Origin: Desulfobacillus sp041396245
GTDB taxonomy: Bacteria > Pseudomonadota > Gammaproteobacteria > Burkholderiales > Rhodocyclaceae
Assembly: GCA_041396245.1 (NCBI GenBank)
Contig: JAWKYW010000014.1
Span: 1-64,000, forward strand
Reading direction: 5' to 3'
DNA length: 64,000 nt
Part shown: piece by piece, positions 51,977 through 59,519 of the stretch
How the letters are laid out: every line of letters begins with the position of its first letter
Position numbering within the stretch: position 1 is the first letter of the stretch
Notes under the pieces: model-generated
What the model was told of the DNA's origin: nothing
What the model saw: only the letters and a program-made list of their open reading frames with translations
Database searches by the model: none
Made by a program: the position numbers and the translations under genes

Positions 51977-53221
51977 ATGAAAAAGAAGCCACCTTCATCC
52001 TTCCTGCCGCGTGCCGCCACCGCCGCCATGGAGCGCGCCTTGGGCGTCGCCCCGGTCGTCGTGCTGCTCGGTGCGCGGCAGACCGGCAAAACCACGCTGG
52101 TGCGCGCGCTGCCGCAACTGGCGGACCGCCCCTATCTGACGCTGGACGACTTCGACCTGCGCGCCGCGGCCGATGCCGATCCGGAGGCCGTCCTGGCACG
52201 TGCGCCGGCGCTGGTGCTCGACGAAATCCAGCGCAGCCGCGATCTGCTCATCGCCGTCAAGCGCGCGGTCGATGCCGGGGCCGTGCGCGAACCGGGCCGC
52301 TTCGTGCTCACCGGATCGGCCAATCTGCTGATGCTCGAACGGATCTCGGAAACGCTGGCCGGGCGGGCGGTGTATGTCACGCTCTGGCCGTTTTCCCGGC
52401 GCGAGCGCCAGGGCCTCGGCCGCACCGGGCCGTGGAGCGAACTGCTGGCGGCGCCGTTTGCCAAATGGCGCGCGATCCTCGCCGCCGATCCGGGCGGCGA
52501 GGAAGACTGGCGCGCGGCGGCGCGGCTGGGCGGCCTGCCGGTTCCCGCGCATGACCTGGCCGACGACGAGGCGCGCGCGCTGTGGTTTTCCGGCTATGTG
52601 CAGACTTATCTCGAGCGCGACCTCCAGGCGCTGCGGGCGGTGGAGAACCTGCCCGATTTCCGCCGCCTGATGCGCGCCGCCTGCCTGCGCATCGGCGGCC
52701 TGCTCAACCAGACCGAGCTCTCGCGCGATGTCGGGATCGTGCAGCCGCAGGTGCATCGCTTCCTCAATCTGATGGAGGCCAGCTACCAGGCCATCCGGCT
52801 GCAAGCCTATGCCGTCAACCGCACGCGCCGCCTCATCAAGGCGCCCAAGCTCTACTGGAGCGACACGGCGCTGGCGCTGCATCTGGCCGGCGAGCGCGAG
52901 CCGCGCGGCGCCCACCTGGAAAACCTCGTGCTCGTCGATCTCATGATCTGGCGCGACGTGCAGGCGCGGCGGCCGGAAGTGCTGTACTGGCGCACCGCGA
53001 GCGGCCTCGAAGTCGACTTCGTCATCGAAACGCCGCGGCGGCTGCTGCCGATCGAAGTCAAGGCCGCCGGCCGCGTTACGACCGGCGATGCCAAGGGGCT
53101 GGAAGCCTTCCTCGACGAATATCCCGATCTCGCCGACGGCGGGCTGCTGCTGTATGGCGGCAAGGAGATTTTTCCCGTCACGCGGCGGGTGCTTGCCGTG
53201 CCGTGGTGGCATGCGTGCTGA
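51977..53221 (+). CDS. AAA-type ATPase with DUF4143 domain (1)
   Basis: This 414-residue protein has Walker A GARQTGKTT (32-40), Walker B ALVLDEIQRS near 87, a sensor-like RFVLTGSANLLML near 118 and the DUF4143 C-terminal part. The latter holds QVHRFLNLMEASYQAIRL, PKLYWSDTALALHL and the nuclease-like EVDFVIETPRRLLPIEVKAA. Such ATPases occur in many copies in bacteria and archaea, often in mobile regions. Their role is unknown; defence or toxin-like functions have been proposed. It is about equal in length to the second copy at 54269 but clearly diverged. Confidence 0.9.
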   Translation: MKKKPPSSFLPRAATAAMERALGVAPVVVLLGARQTGKTTLVRALPQLADRPYLTLDDFDLRAAADADPEAVLARAPALVLDEIQRSRDLLIAVKRAVDAGAVREPGRFVLTGSANLLMLERISETLAGRAVYVTLWPFSRRERQGLGRTGPWSELLAAPFAKWRAILAADPGGEEDWRAAARLGGLPVPAHDLADDEARALWFSGYVQTYLERDLQALRAVENLPDFRRLMRAACLRIGGLLNQTELSRDVGIVQPQVHRFLNLMEASYQAIRLQAYAVNRTRRLIKAPKLYWSDTALALHLAGEREPRGAHLENLVLVDLMIWRDVQARRPEVLYWRTASGLEVDFVIETPRRLLPIEVKAAGRVTTGDAKGLEAFLDEYPDLADGGLLLYGGKEIFPVTRRVLAVPWWHAC

Positions 53222-53322
53222 ACGTTCCGAAAAACGCAGCATCGCGATGCGCCGGCCTCATAAAGTCAGCGCGCGCAGGTCGGCGAGCAGGGCGACGACG
53301 ACTTGAAGCCTGGCATTCAATC

Positions 53323-53351
53323 GCGTAAAGTAAGGATTCCTTACCTTACGC
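53323..53351. promoter_or_regulatory. 29-base operator palindrome of the toxin-antitoxin pair
   Basis: GCGTAAAGTAAGGATTCCTT continues to CCTTACGC, giving 14-base arms with one mismatch and a perfect 15-base core GTAAGGATTCCTTAC at 53330-53344. It lies 11 bases before the antitoxin ATG. Autoregulation through such a dyad is usual for AbrB-type antitoxins. Confidence 0.78.
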
Positions 53352-53362
53352 AAGAGGCGGAC

Positions 53363-53614
53363 ATGCTCGCCAAGATGACCTCGAAAAACCAACTGACGCT
53401 GCCCAAGAGCATCACGGCGGCCGTCGATTCCCCCGAGTATTTCGAAGTGGAGGCCCGCAACGGCCAGATCGTGCTGACGCCCGTGCGCATCCAGCGCGGC
53501 GACGCCGTGCGCGCCAAGCTGGCGGAACTGGGCCTGCAGGAACAGGACATCGCCGACGCCGTGCAATGGGCGCGGCAGGCGCCGGCCGCCAAGACTGTGC
53601 GCAAGAAGAAATGA
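53363..53614 (+). CDS. AbrB/MazE-like antitoxin
   Basis: This 83-residue protein starts MLAKMTSKNQLTLPKSITAA, the swapped-hairpin DNA-binding motif of AbrB-type antitoxins. A C-terminal helix (AKLAELGLQEQDIADAVQWA) should bind the toxin. ATG at 53363 has AGAGGCGG upstream; the longer frame runs through the operator. It overlaps the PIN toxin gene by 4 bases. Confidence 0.88.
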   Translation: MLAKMTSKNQLTLPKSITAAVDSPEYFEVEARNGQIVLTPVRIQRGDAVRAKLAELGLQEQDIADAVQWARQAPAAKTVRKKK

Positions 53615-54042
53615 CGCGCCCGGCCGGCCCGCCCCGGGTCGTCATCGACACCAACCTGGTGCTGTCGGCGCTGGTGTTCGCCCAGGGGCGCCTGGCGCCG
53701 CTGCGCCAGGCCTGGCAGGCGCAGCGCATCCGGCCCCTCGTTTCCCGCGTCACCGCGGCCGAGCTGATCCGCGTCCTCGCCTATCCGAAATTCAGGCTCT
53801 CGCCGGAGGAACGGCAGGAATTGCTGGCCGACTACCTGCCCTACTGCGAGACCGTGCGCATCCCCGCGCCGCCGCCGAAAACGCCAGCCTGCCGCGACGC
53901 CTTCGACGTGCCTTTTCTGCAACTGGCGCTGGCCGGCAAGGCCAGTGCGCTGGTGACCGGCGACCGGGATTTGCTCAGCCTCGCCCGCGGCTTCGCCTGC
54001 CCCATCCTCAGCGCCGATCAGTTCATCGACAGCCTGCAATAA
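53611..54042 (+). CDS. PIN-domain toxin (COG1569-type)
   Basis: This 143-residue putative ribonuclease toxin has acidic residues forming the PIN centre in RVVIDTNLVLSALVFAQGR near 10, TAAELIRVLAYPKF near 50, FDVPFLQLALAGKASALVTG and DRDLLSLARG near 115. It overlaps the antitoxin gene (ATGA) so that the antitoxin is made first. VapC-like cleavage of tRNA or other RNA is known for the fold; the target is unknown. Confidence 0.9.
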   Translation: MTRPAGPPRVVIDTNLVLSALVFAQGRLAPLRQAWQAQRIRPLVSRVTAAELIRVLAYPKFRLSPEERQELLADYLPYCETVRIPAPPPKTPACRDAFDVPFLQLALAGKASALVTGDRDLLSLARGFACPILSADQFIDSLQ

Positions 54043-54115
54043 ACGGCAGCGCGGGCGGCTTTCCGTTCGAGGGGAATCGTCATCTTCATGCCGCCGATCC
54101 GGTCCTGCTCTCGTC

Positions 54116-54156
54116 GTGTTCCGGATCCTCCTGCGCAGCGGGCGCATGCTGACGGC
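54116..54156. repeat. 41-base repeat, left flank of the second ATPase module
   Basis: This sequence (GTGTTCCGGATCCTCCTGCG and on to GCTGACGGC) recurs at 55565-55605 to the right of the ATPase gene. It also occurs at 48773-48813 at the end of the membrane protein gene and, more diverged, at 51365-51400. The copies at 54116 and 55565 are direct repeats enclosing the ATPase gene. Confidence 0.85.
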
Positions 54157-54207
54157 GGCGGCGGGTACATGACGGGCCGGACGTTGGCAGCGTCCCCGGG
54201 GCAAAGC

Positions 54208-54268
54208 TTTCAATTGGCCGACAGTTAACCTTGCAATTGGCCGTACATGAAGCTTACAATTGGCCGCC
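54208..54268 (+). promoter_or_regulatory. triple CAATTGGCC repeat upstream of the second ATPase gene
   Basis: CAATTGGCCG occurs at about 54211, 54234 and 54258, spaced by 23-24 bases, with GTTAACCTTG between the first two. Two of these copies are kept in the deleted module at 51461-51500. The last copy abuts the ATG at 54269. The regular spacing suggests a regulator-binding array, or a promoter with a very short leader. Confidence 0.65.
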
Positions 54269-55516
54269 ATGTCCGCCGACCCCATCTATCCCCGTTTTGC
54301 CGAACCCGGCCTGGTCGAAGCGCTGGCCGATACGCCCGTGGTCCTGATCCATGGACCGCGCCAGTGCGGCAAGACCACGCTGGCGCGGATGGCGGGCGAG
54401 AAGCGGGGCTACGCCTATTTCAGCTTCGACGACGAGCTGACGCTGGCGTCGGCGACGGCCGATCCGGTCGGCTTCATCGCCGACCTTCCCGAGCGGGTGA
54501 TCCTCGACGAGGTGCAGCGGGCGCCGGGCATCTTCAGCACCCTCAAGTCGGCGGTGGACCGGCGACGCATTGCCGGTCGCTTCCTGCTCACCGGCTCGGC
54601 CAATGTGCTGCTGCTGCCGACCCTGGCCGAATCGCTGGCCGGGCGCATGGGCATCCTGCGGCTGCACCCGCTGGCGCAGTGCGAACTGGCCGGGCGCCGC
54701 CCGCGCTTTCTCGACACGCTGTTCGCCGGCGCCTTCAAGGCCCGCAAGGCCGAACGCCTGGGCAAGGCCCTGGCCGGGCGCGTCGCCGCCGGCGGCTATC
54801 CGGCGGCGCTGGCTCGGGCAACCCCGCGCCGCCGCGCCACCTGGTATCGCGACTACATCGAGGCGCTCGTCCAGCGCGATGTGCGCGACCTGGCGCGCAT
54901 CGCCTCGCTCGATGCGCTGCCCCGGCTGCTGGCGCTTGCCGCTGGCCAGACGGCGCGGCTGATCAACATCAGCGACCTGGCCAGCCACTTCCAGTTGAGC
55001 CGGCCCACCATCCGCGATTACGTCACGCTACTCGAGCGGGTCTTCCTTCTGGAAGAACTCCCGCCGTGGCACAGCAACCGCCTGAGCCGCCTGGTCAAGA
55101 CGCCGAAACTCCACGTCGGCGACACGGGGCTCGCCTGTGCGCTGCTGGGTCTCGACGCCGACGCGCTGATGCAGGATCGTGCCGCGCTGGGCCAGTTGCT
55201 GGAAACCTTCGTGTTGCAGGAGCTTCGCCGCCAGGCAAGCTGGCACGCACAGGAGATCCGCTTCCACCACTATCGCGACAAGGACGGCGCCGAAGTCGAT
55301 ATCGTGCTGGAGCACGGCGCCGGCCGGGTGACCGGGGTGGAAGTCAAGGCGTCGGCCACCGTGACCGCGGCCGACTTCCGCGGCCTGCGCAAGCTGAAGG
55401 ACGCCGCGGGCAAGCGCTTCGCCGGCGGCATCGTGCTGCACGACGGAGAAATGTGCGCCGGATTCGGCGACGGCTTGCATGCCGTTCCCATCCGCGCCCT
55501 GTGGGAGACGACATGA
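54269..55516 (+). CDS. AAA-type ATPase with DUF4143 domain (2)
   Basis: This 415-residue protein has Walker A HGPRQCGKTT (28-37), Walker B RVILDEVQRAP near 76 and LLTGSANVLLLPTLAESLAG near 108. The DUF4143 part includes SDLASHFQLSRPTIRDYVTL and EVDIVLEHGAGRVTGVEVKA. It is related to the protein at 51977 but distinct. The gene is flanked by 41-base direct repeats and exists also as an internally deleted copy at 51365-51625, which suggests the unit has been duplicated or moved. Confidence 0.9.
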   Translation: MSADPIYPRFAEPGLVEALADTPVVLIHGPRQCGKTTLARMAGEKRGYAYFSFDDELTLASATADPVGFIADLPERVILDEVQRAPGIFSTLKSAVDRRRIAGRFLLTGSANVLLLPTLAESLAGRMGILRLHPLAQCELAGRRPRFLDTLFAGAFKARKAERLGKALAGRVAAGGYPAALARATPRRRATWYRDYIEALVQRDVRDLARIASLDALPRLLALAAGQTARLINISDLASHFQLSRPTIRDYVTLLERVFLLEELPPWHSNRLSRLVKTPKLHVGDTGLACALLGLDADALMQDRAALGQLLETFVLQELRRQASWHAQEIRFHHYRDKDGAEVDIVLEHGAGRVTGVEVKASATVTAADFRGLRKLKDAAGKRFAGGIVLHDGEMCAGFGDGLHAVPIRALWETT

Positions 55517-55894
55517 GTCTGCGACAAGCAGAACCCTGTCGCAGACCCCGTCCTGCCCTTGGCCGTGTTCTGGATCCTCCTGCGCAGCGGGCGCATGCTG
55601 ACGGCTGCGAGGGCGGAGAATTTGCGAAACGGGATCAGGCGGATCGGGAAAAGTCAGTCGCTGCAGGTCGGCGAGATGTTTCTGGAGGGGGAGCTTTCGA
55701 CCCGGAGCAGCATTGTTATTGCCATTCCATATGCGTAGTGGCAGCATGCTGGGCAGCAATCAGCAAAGGGTGGGGGCGCCCCATTTCGTTTGCGCTTTGG
55801 GACCTACGAAATATGGCTAATCGATTGATGTGTCGATACTCGAATACCAACAAGCCCTGTTATTCATCAGAAGTGACGGAAAACGTTCCGTCAT
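55517..55894. other. gene-free region: repeat copy plus unassigned sequence
   Basis: The first part (55545-55680) is a copy of the 3' end and trailer of the 48032 gene, including the 41-base repeat at 55565-55605 and the GGATCGGGAAAAGTCAGTCG motif. The rest up to 55845 shows no gene or repeat that I recognise. From about 55846 it may be the remains of an attC site, because it ends in GTTGGGC at 55913 and contains a TGACGGAAAACGTTCCGTCA hairpin. Confidence 0.6.
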
Positions 55895-56128
55895 TTAGGC
55901 TGTCCACTTTACGTTGGGCCTCTTGATCTTGTGCGCTTCGTCGAACACCTCATCGATCACTTCTCGCATTGAGTTGTCGCGTTCCATCCACCCCATCCAT
56001 ACCATCACGGCGAGGACTACAAACACTCCAGCCATCCGCCCGTAGCTCCCCGTCGCGCCGAGTTCTGCGACGGAAATGAAGATGATCCAAAACACGATCA
56101 TTACCCTGTTGAAAACCTTTGGCGTCAT
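55895..56128 (-). CDS. small membrane protein, antisense to the cassette direction
   Basis: This 77-residue protein begins MTPKVFNRVMIVFWIIFISV, with two hydrophobic segments (the second being MAGVFVVLAVMVWMGWM) and a charged tail (MREVIDEVFDEAHKIKRP). It lies on the strand opposite to the inferred attC orientation, and its last codons cross the GTTGGGC half-site at 55913. Within the array this is therefore an odd, reversed cassette gene. A shortened, frameshifted copy lies at 56304-56450. Confidence 0.65.
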   Translation of the reverse strand: MTPKVFNRVMIVFWIIFISVAELGATGSYGRMAGVFVVLAVMVWMGWMERDNSMREVIDEVFDEAHKIKRPNVKWTA

Positions 56129-56154
56129 GTTCCTTCCCTTTCTGGGCCGCCGAG

Positions 56155-56225
56155 GCCCAACCCGTCGTTCGAGCGCGACCCTCCGGCGGCCATGCCGCCT
56201 CCGGGCCGCTCAACTTCGACGTTAG
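56155..56225 (+). other. attC site, cassette 1 (copy 1)
   Basis: The R'' half-site GCCCAAC (56155-56161) is complementary to GTTGGGC at 55913, the start of the same cassette. Then come CCGTCGTTCGAGCG, a central CGGCGGC/GCCGCC stem and CTCAACTTCGAC. The R' half-site begins GTTAG at 56221. It is cut at TTAG by the left end of an IS5-type sequence. Size (about 71 bases) and layout are those of integron attC sites. Confidence 0.78.
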
Positions 56226-56303
56226 CAGGCTGTTGAAATTCGCCCGCGTGTAAACGAACCTGGCGGGTTATGCGTTATGGATATCATGTTCATGGTATCG
56301 GCG

Positions 56304-56450
56304 GTTCCATCCACCCCATCCATACCATCACGGCGAGGACTACAAACACTCCAGCCATCCGCCCGTAGCCCCCGTCGCGAAGAGTTCTGCGACGGAAATG
56401 AAGATGATCCAAAACACGATCATTACCCTGTTGAAAACCTTTGGCGTCAT
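56304..56450 (-). pseudogene. truncated, frameshifted copy of the small membrane gene
   Basis: This is the copy of the 55895-56128 gene made by the tandem duplication. The start codon (56450) and first 20 or so codons are kept, but a one-base deletion shifts the frame. The 3' part is lost at the duplication boundary. Confidence 0.75.
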
Positions 56451-56476
56451 GTTCCTTCCCTTTCTGGGCCGCCGAG

Positions 56477-56547
56477 GCCCAACCCGTCGTTCGAGCGCGA
56501 CCCTCCGGCGGCCATGCCGCCTCCGGGCCGCTCAACTTCGACGTTAG
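56477..56547 (+). other. attC site, cassette 1 (copy 2, interrupted by the IS)
   Basis: This is identical in layout to the copy at 56155. R'' GCCCAAC lies at 56477-56483 and GTTAG at 56543-56547. The rest of R' (AGC after the duplicated TTAG) resumes at 57877, after the IS. Without the IS the site reads GTTAGAGC, which pairs exactly with GCTCTAAC at 58157, the R'' end of the next cassette. Confidence 0.8.
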
Positions 56548-57876
56548 CAGGCTGTTGAAATTCGCCCGCGTGTAAACGAACCTGGCGGGTTATGCGTTAT
56601 GGATATCATGTTCATGGTATCGGCGGGGTGAATGAAATGCGCGGGACGGATGCAATGCAGGAGAACCTCTTCACGGTGGCCAAGCTCGACGACTTCGTGC
56701 CGTCCGACCACCCGCTGCGCGCCATCCAGGTGCTGGTCAATCAGGCACTCGGGCGCCTGAACGGATTGTTCAATTCGATCTATGCCGATACCGGGCGCGA
56801 ATCCATCGCCCCGGAGAAGCTGATGCGGGCGCTGCTCCTGCAGGTGTTCTACTCGGTGCGCTCCGAGCGGCAACTGATGGAACAGATGCGCTACAACCTG
56901 CTGTTCCGCTGGTTCGTCGGGCTTCCGCTCGATGGGCAGACCTGGGATCACTCGGTGTTCTCCAAGAACCGCGACCGGCTGCTCGCCAACGAGGTGGTCG
57001 AGGCGTTCTTTGCCGAGGTGATGGCCCTGGCCGACGAGAAGGGCCTGCTCTCCAAGGAGCACTTCTCGGTCGATGGCACGCTGATCCAGGCCTGGGCCAG
57101 CCAGAAGAGCTTCCGGCCCAAGGACGGTTCGGACGACCAGACGCCCTCGGGCGGTGGCCGCAACGCCCAGGCCGACTGGAAAGGCCGGCCGCGCAGCAAC
57201 GACACCCACGCGAGCACGACCGACCCGGATGCCCGCCTGTACCGCAAGAGCAACAACACCGCCTCGATCCTGTGCTACCAGGGACATGCGCTTATGGAGA
57301 ACCGCCACGGTCTGGTGGTCAGTGCGGTGGTGACCCATGCCGACGGCACCGGCGAGCGGGCCGCCGCCCTGGCCATGCTCGATACGGTGCCGGGCAACCA
57401 TGCCACGGTGGGCGCGGACAAGGCCTACGACACCGCCGACTTCGTGGCCGCCTGCCGCAGCAGAAACGTGACCCCGCATGTTGCGCAAAACGACGGCCGG
57501 CGCGGCGGCAGCGCCATCGACGGGCGCACGACGCGGCATGTCGGCTACCGGCTGAGCCAGATCGTCCGCAAGCGCATCGAGGAACGCTTCGGCTGGGGCA
57601 AGACGGTGGGCCGCATCCGGCAGACTGCCTTCCGGGGATTGCAGCGGGTCGATCAGCAATTCAAGCTGACGATGACGGCGAGCAACCTCACGAGAATGGC
57701 CCGAATACTGTTCGCGGGGCCGCAGGGAGTGGCGACATGAGGCACAAGAATGACGGCGGTGCGCCGCCGCCCAGCAGAGCGACGAGTGAAATGCCACGAA
57801 TTCAGTCTCGATTCGCATTCGAAAGTCTCATCGCCGTGCCCGGATTCCGTGAAATTGGGCGAAATTCAACAGCCTG
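56548..57876. mobile_element. IS5-family insertion sequence inside an attC site
   Basis: This 1329-base element has near-perfect 20-base terminal inverted repeats. The left end begins CAGGCTGTTGAAATTCGCCC; the right end is its inverse with one change. The 4-base target duplication TTAG (56544-56547 and 57877-57880) fits the YTAR target of the IS5 group. One transposase gene fills it. It splits the R' half-site of attC. Confidence 0.88.
56637..57740 (+). CDS. IS5-family DDE transposase
   Basis: This transposase of about 367 residues has an N-terminal DUF772-type part (FVPSDHPLRAIQVLVNQAL, SVRSERQLMEQMRYNLLFRW). The DDE core has HFSVDGTLIQAWAS (first Asp), VGADKAYDTADF (second Asp) and RKRIEERFGWGKTVGRIRQT (Glu). 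ATG at 56637 is chosen; 56592 or 56655 are possible. It appears full length and could be active. Confidence 0.9.
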   Translation: MRGTDAMQENLFTVAKLDDFVPSDHPLRAIQVLVNQALGRLNGLFNSIYADTGRESIAPEKLMRALLLQVFYSVRSERQLMEQMRYNLLFRWFVGLPLDGQTWDHSVFSKNRDRLLANEVVEAFFAEVMALADEKGLLSKEHFSVDGTLIQAWASQKSFRPKDGSDDQTPSGGGRNAQADWKGRPRSNDTHASTTDPDARLYRKSNNTASILCYQGHALMENRHGLVVSAVVTHADGTGERAAALAMLDTVPGNHATVGADKAYDTADFVAACRSRNVTPHVAQNDGRRGGSAIDGRTTRHVGYRLSQIVRKRIEERFGWGKTVGRIRQTAFRGLQRVDQQFKLTMTASNLTRMARILFAGPQGVAT

Positions 57877-57900
57877 TTAGAGCGTTAACGGAACCAAAAA

Positions 57901-58128
57901 ATGAGCTTGAGTGCAGTTTTCAAATTTGTCTGGAGAGGCTGGTTTGTCGGGGTTTCAGTCATTCTCACCCCCGTACTCTTGCTCGTCTCCATATTGAATC
58001 CGGACGTGCCGAAAGAAATGGTATTTGCTGTTGCGCTAGTTCCGGTAATCGCCGCCATGCAAGGCGTTATGGTTGGCGGCATCGTGGTTCTCGGGCTAAA
58101 GCTCTGGCGACCGAAGGAGCTTCGGTGA
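57901..58128 (+). CDS. cassette-encoded small membrane protein
   Basis: This 75-residue protein has two hydrophobic segments (GWFVGVSVILTPVLLLVSIL and ALVPVIAAMQGVMVGGIVVL). ATG at 57901 is 24 bases after the half-site TTAGAGC, and the stop is 29 bases before R'' GCTCTAAC, the usual layout of a one-gene integron cassette. Function is unknown. Confidence 0.75.
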   Translation: MSLSAVFKFVWRGWFVGVSVILTPVLLLVSILNPDVPKEMVFAVALVPVIAAMQGVMVGGIVVLGLKLWRPKELR

Positions 58129-58156
58129 ACATAGCATTACGCCTTTTACCGTCATG

Positions 58157-58220
58157 CTCTAACGATTAAGGTTATGTCGTGATCGCGAAGCGAGCCACGA
58201 CATGAACCGGTTGTTGAACA
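58157..58220 (+). other. attC site, cassette 2
   Basis: R'' GCTCTAAC (58157-58164) is complementary to GTTAGAGC at the cassette start. A stem ATGTCGTG/CACGACAT lies in the middle and R' GTTGAAC is at 58214-58220, matching the GTTRRRY consensus. Length is about 64 bases. AAGCCCGG, directly after GAAC, is the likely left end of the IS91-like element. Confidence 0.82.
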
Positions 58221-58430
58221 AGCCCGGTTCCGGGTTCTCTGGAAACAGCTTTTTGTTGTCTGCCCCGAAGGCGGGCTGAATGCCTGGTGTCGTTACCGGG
58301 CAATGCCGGAATCGGCGCCTGAAGCCGGCCGACCCGGTCAATTTCGCGGTCTACGCTCGGTTTCCCGGCATTTTCCGGCCGAGCGCGGCCGTGGCGCCGG
58401 TGGGCGCACCGCCTTGCCGGTCGTCCCGGC
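58221..58430. other. terminal region of the IS91-like element
   Basis: This region has no gene. It starts after the tetranucleotide GAAC, the known target of IS91-type transposases beside the oriIS end. Small hairpins are seen (AAGCCCGGTTCCGGG at the very end; CCGAAGGCGGG near 58265). It lies downstream of the transposase gene, where oriIS is expected. Confidence 0.55.
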
Positions 58431-59519
58431 TTACACGGCCGTCTCCGCTGCCTGCGCGGAATCGCGTTGCCTGACCGCCGTCGGCGCAATACGCCGCCGG
58501 ATCACCCGCATCGGTCTGCCGCAACAGGGGCAAAGAAACGCCGGCCGGGGTTGGTCCGGCAGCGGCGGGCGCGGGGCAATCCTGAGCACGAGATGCAGCA
58601 GCGCGATCAGTCCTTTGCGGTTGGGATGCAGGAAGCCGTAATTGCGCGCCCGCCGGAAGCCCTTGGGCAGCACGTGTTGCAGCAGCAGGTGCAGGAAGTC
58701 GGCGCCGGGCAGCGTGCGTATCTTCGTCTGCCCACTCTGGCTGTCCCGGTAGCGGAAGCTGACTTGGCCATTATCGCAGGCGAGGATGTCGGCCTCCCGG
58801 ATCACGCCGCGATAGAGGTAGCGGCCAAGATAGACGAGCGCCTTCTCGCCGTTGCCCACACTTTTGCAATCGACCACCCACTTGCCCGGCAGTCCTGTGG
58901 GCAAGGCCAGCCCTTCCTGCTTCAAGGCGGCGAGCAGCTTGCCGCGGAACACCTTGGCCAGCGCTTGGTGGCTGAAGAGATAGCCGGTCTTCGTCCGCCA
59001 GCGCCGGCTTCGTGCCTCCAGGCTGGCGCCGGGCATGATGAGGTGCACATGCGGGTGCAGGTCGAGCCGGCGCGAGTGGGTGTGCAGCACGGCCACCGCA
59101 CCGGCATCGCCCTTGAGTTGCCGGTCGTTCCTGCAGAAGGTCTGCACCGTCGCCCAGGCGGCACTGAAGAGCGCGGCGTAGACGCGCCTGGCGTGCCGGA
59201 AGGCCAATGGCCGCAGTTCGCCGGGAAGCGTAAAGGTGAGCAGGAAATACTCGGCCGGCACCTGCAGCCGCCGCTGGCGTTCCAGCCAGCGTTCGCTCTC
59301 GTGGTGCTGGCAGTGGGGACAGAGCCGGTGCCCGCAGGAGTGCGGGATCAGCCGTTGTTCGGCGCAATCGGGACAGGCGGCAATGAGTTGCGGGGCCATG
59401 CGGCTGCGGCAATGCTGCATCGCCAAGAGTGCCTGGGCGCGTTCCGGGCTCAGCGTGTGGCCGTGACGGGCGCGGTAGTCGGGCGCGAAACGGCTGATGA
59501 TCTGGGCCAGCGCGATCAT
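58431..59519 (-). CDS. IS91-family (HUH) transposase
   Basis: This 362-residue rolling-circle transposase has an N-terminal zinc-binding part (AACPDCAEQRLIPHSCGHRL CPHC). The HUH motif DLHPHVHLIMPG lies near 160, and a catalytic tyrosine region YLGRYLYRGVIRE near 240. Its ATG overlaps the stop of the upstream tyrosine recombinase (ATGA), so the two form one translational unit. It lies within the third cassette interval of the array. Confidence 0.92.
   Translation of the reverse strand: MIALAQIISRFAPDYRARHGHTLSPERAQALLAMQHCRSRMAPQLIAACPDCAEQRLIPHSCGHRLCPHCQHHESERWLERQRRLQVPAEYFLLTFTLPGELRPLAFRHARRVYAALFSAAWATVQTFCRNDRQLKGDAGAVAVLHTHSRRLDLHPHVHLIMPGASLEARSRRWRTKTGYLFSHQALAKVFRGKLLAALKQEGLALPTGLPGKWVVDCKSVGNGEKALVYLGRYLYRGVIREADILACDNGQVSFRYRDSQSGQTKIRTLPGADFLHLLLQHVLPKGFRRARNYGFLHPNRKGLIALLHLVLRIAPRPPLPDQPRPAFLCPCCGRPMRVIRRRIAPTAVRQRDSAQAAETAV

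Larger units (their letters stand above)
55981..56625. repeat. tandem duplication of about 322 bases
   Basis: Unit 1 (55981-56303) and unit 2 (56304-56625) are nearly the same. Each holds the 5' part of the small membrane gene, the attC site and the first 78 bases of the IS. They differ by a one-base deletion and a few changes near 56370. Because the unit includes IS sequence joined to attC, the duplication happened after the IS had inserted. Confidence 0.88.

Noticed and set aside
51737..52199. Short open frames across 51737-52199 as new genes
   Set aside because: They run out of frame through the ltaE remnant and the start of the ATPase gene; the aldolase-derived frame explains the similarity.
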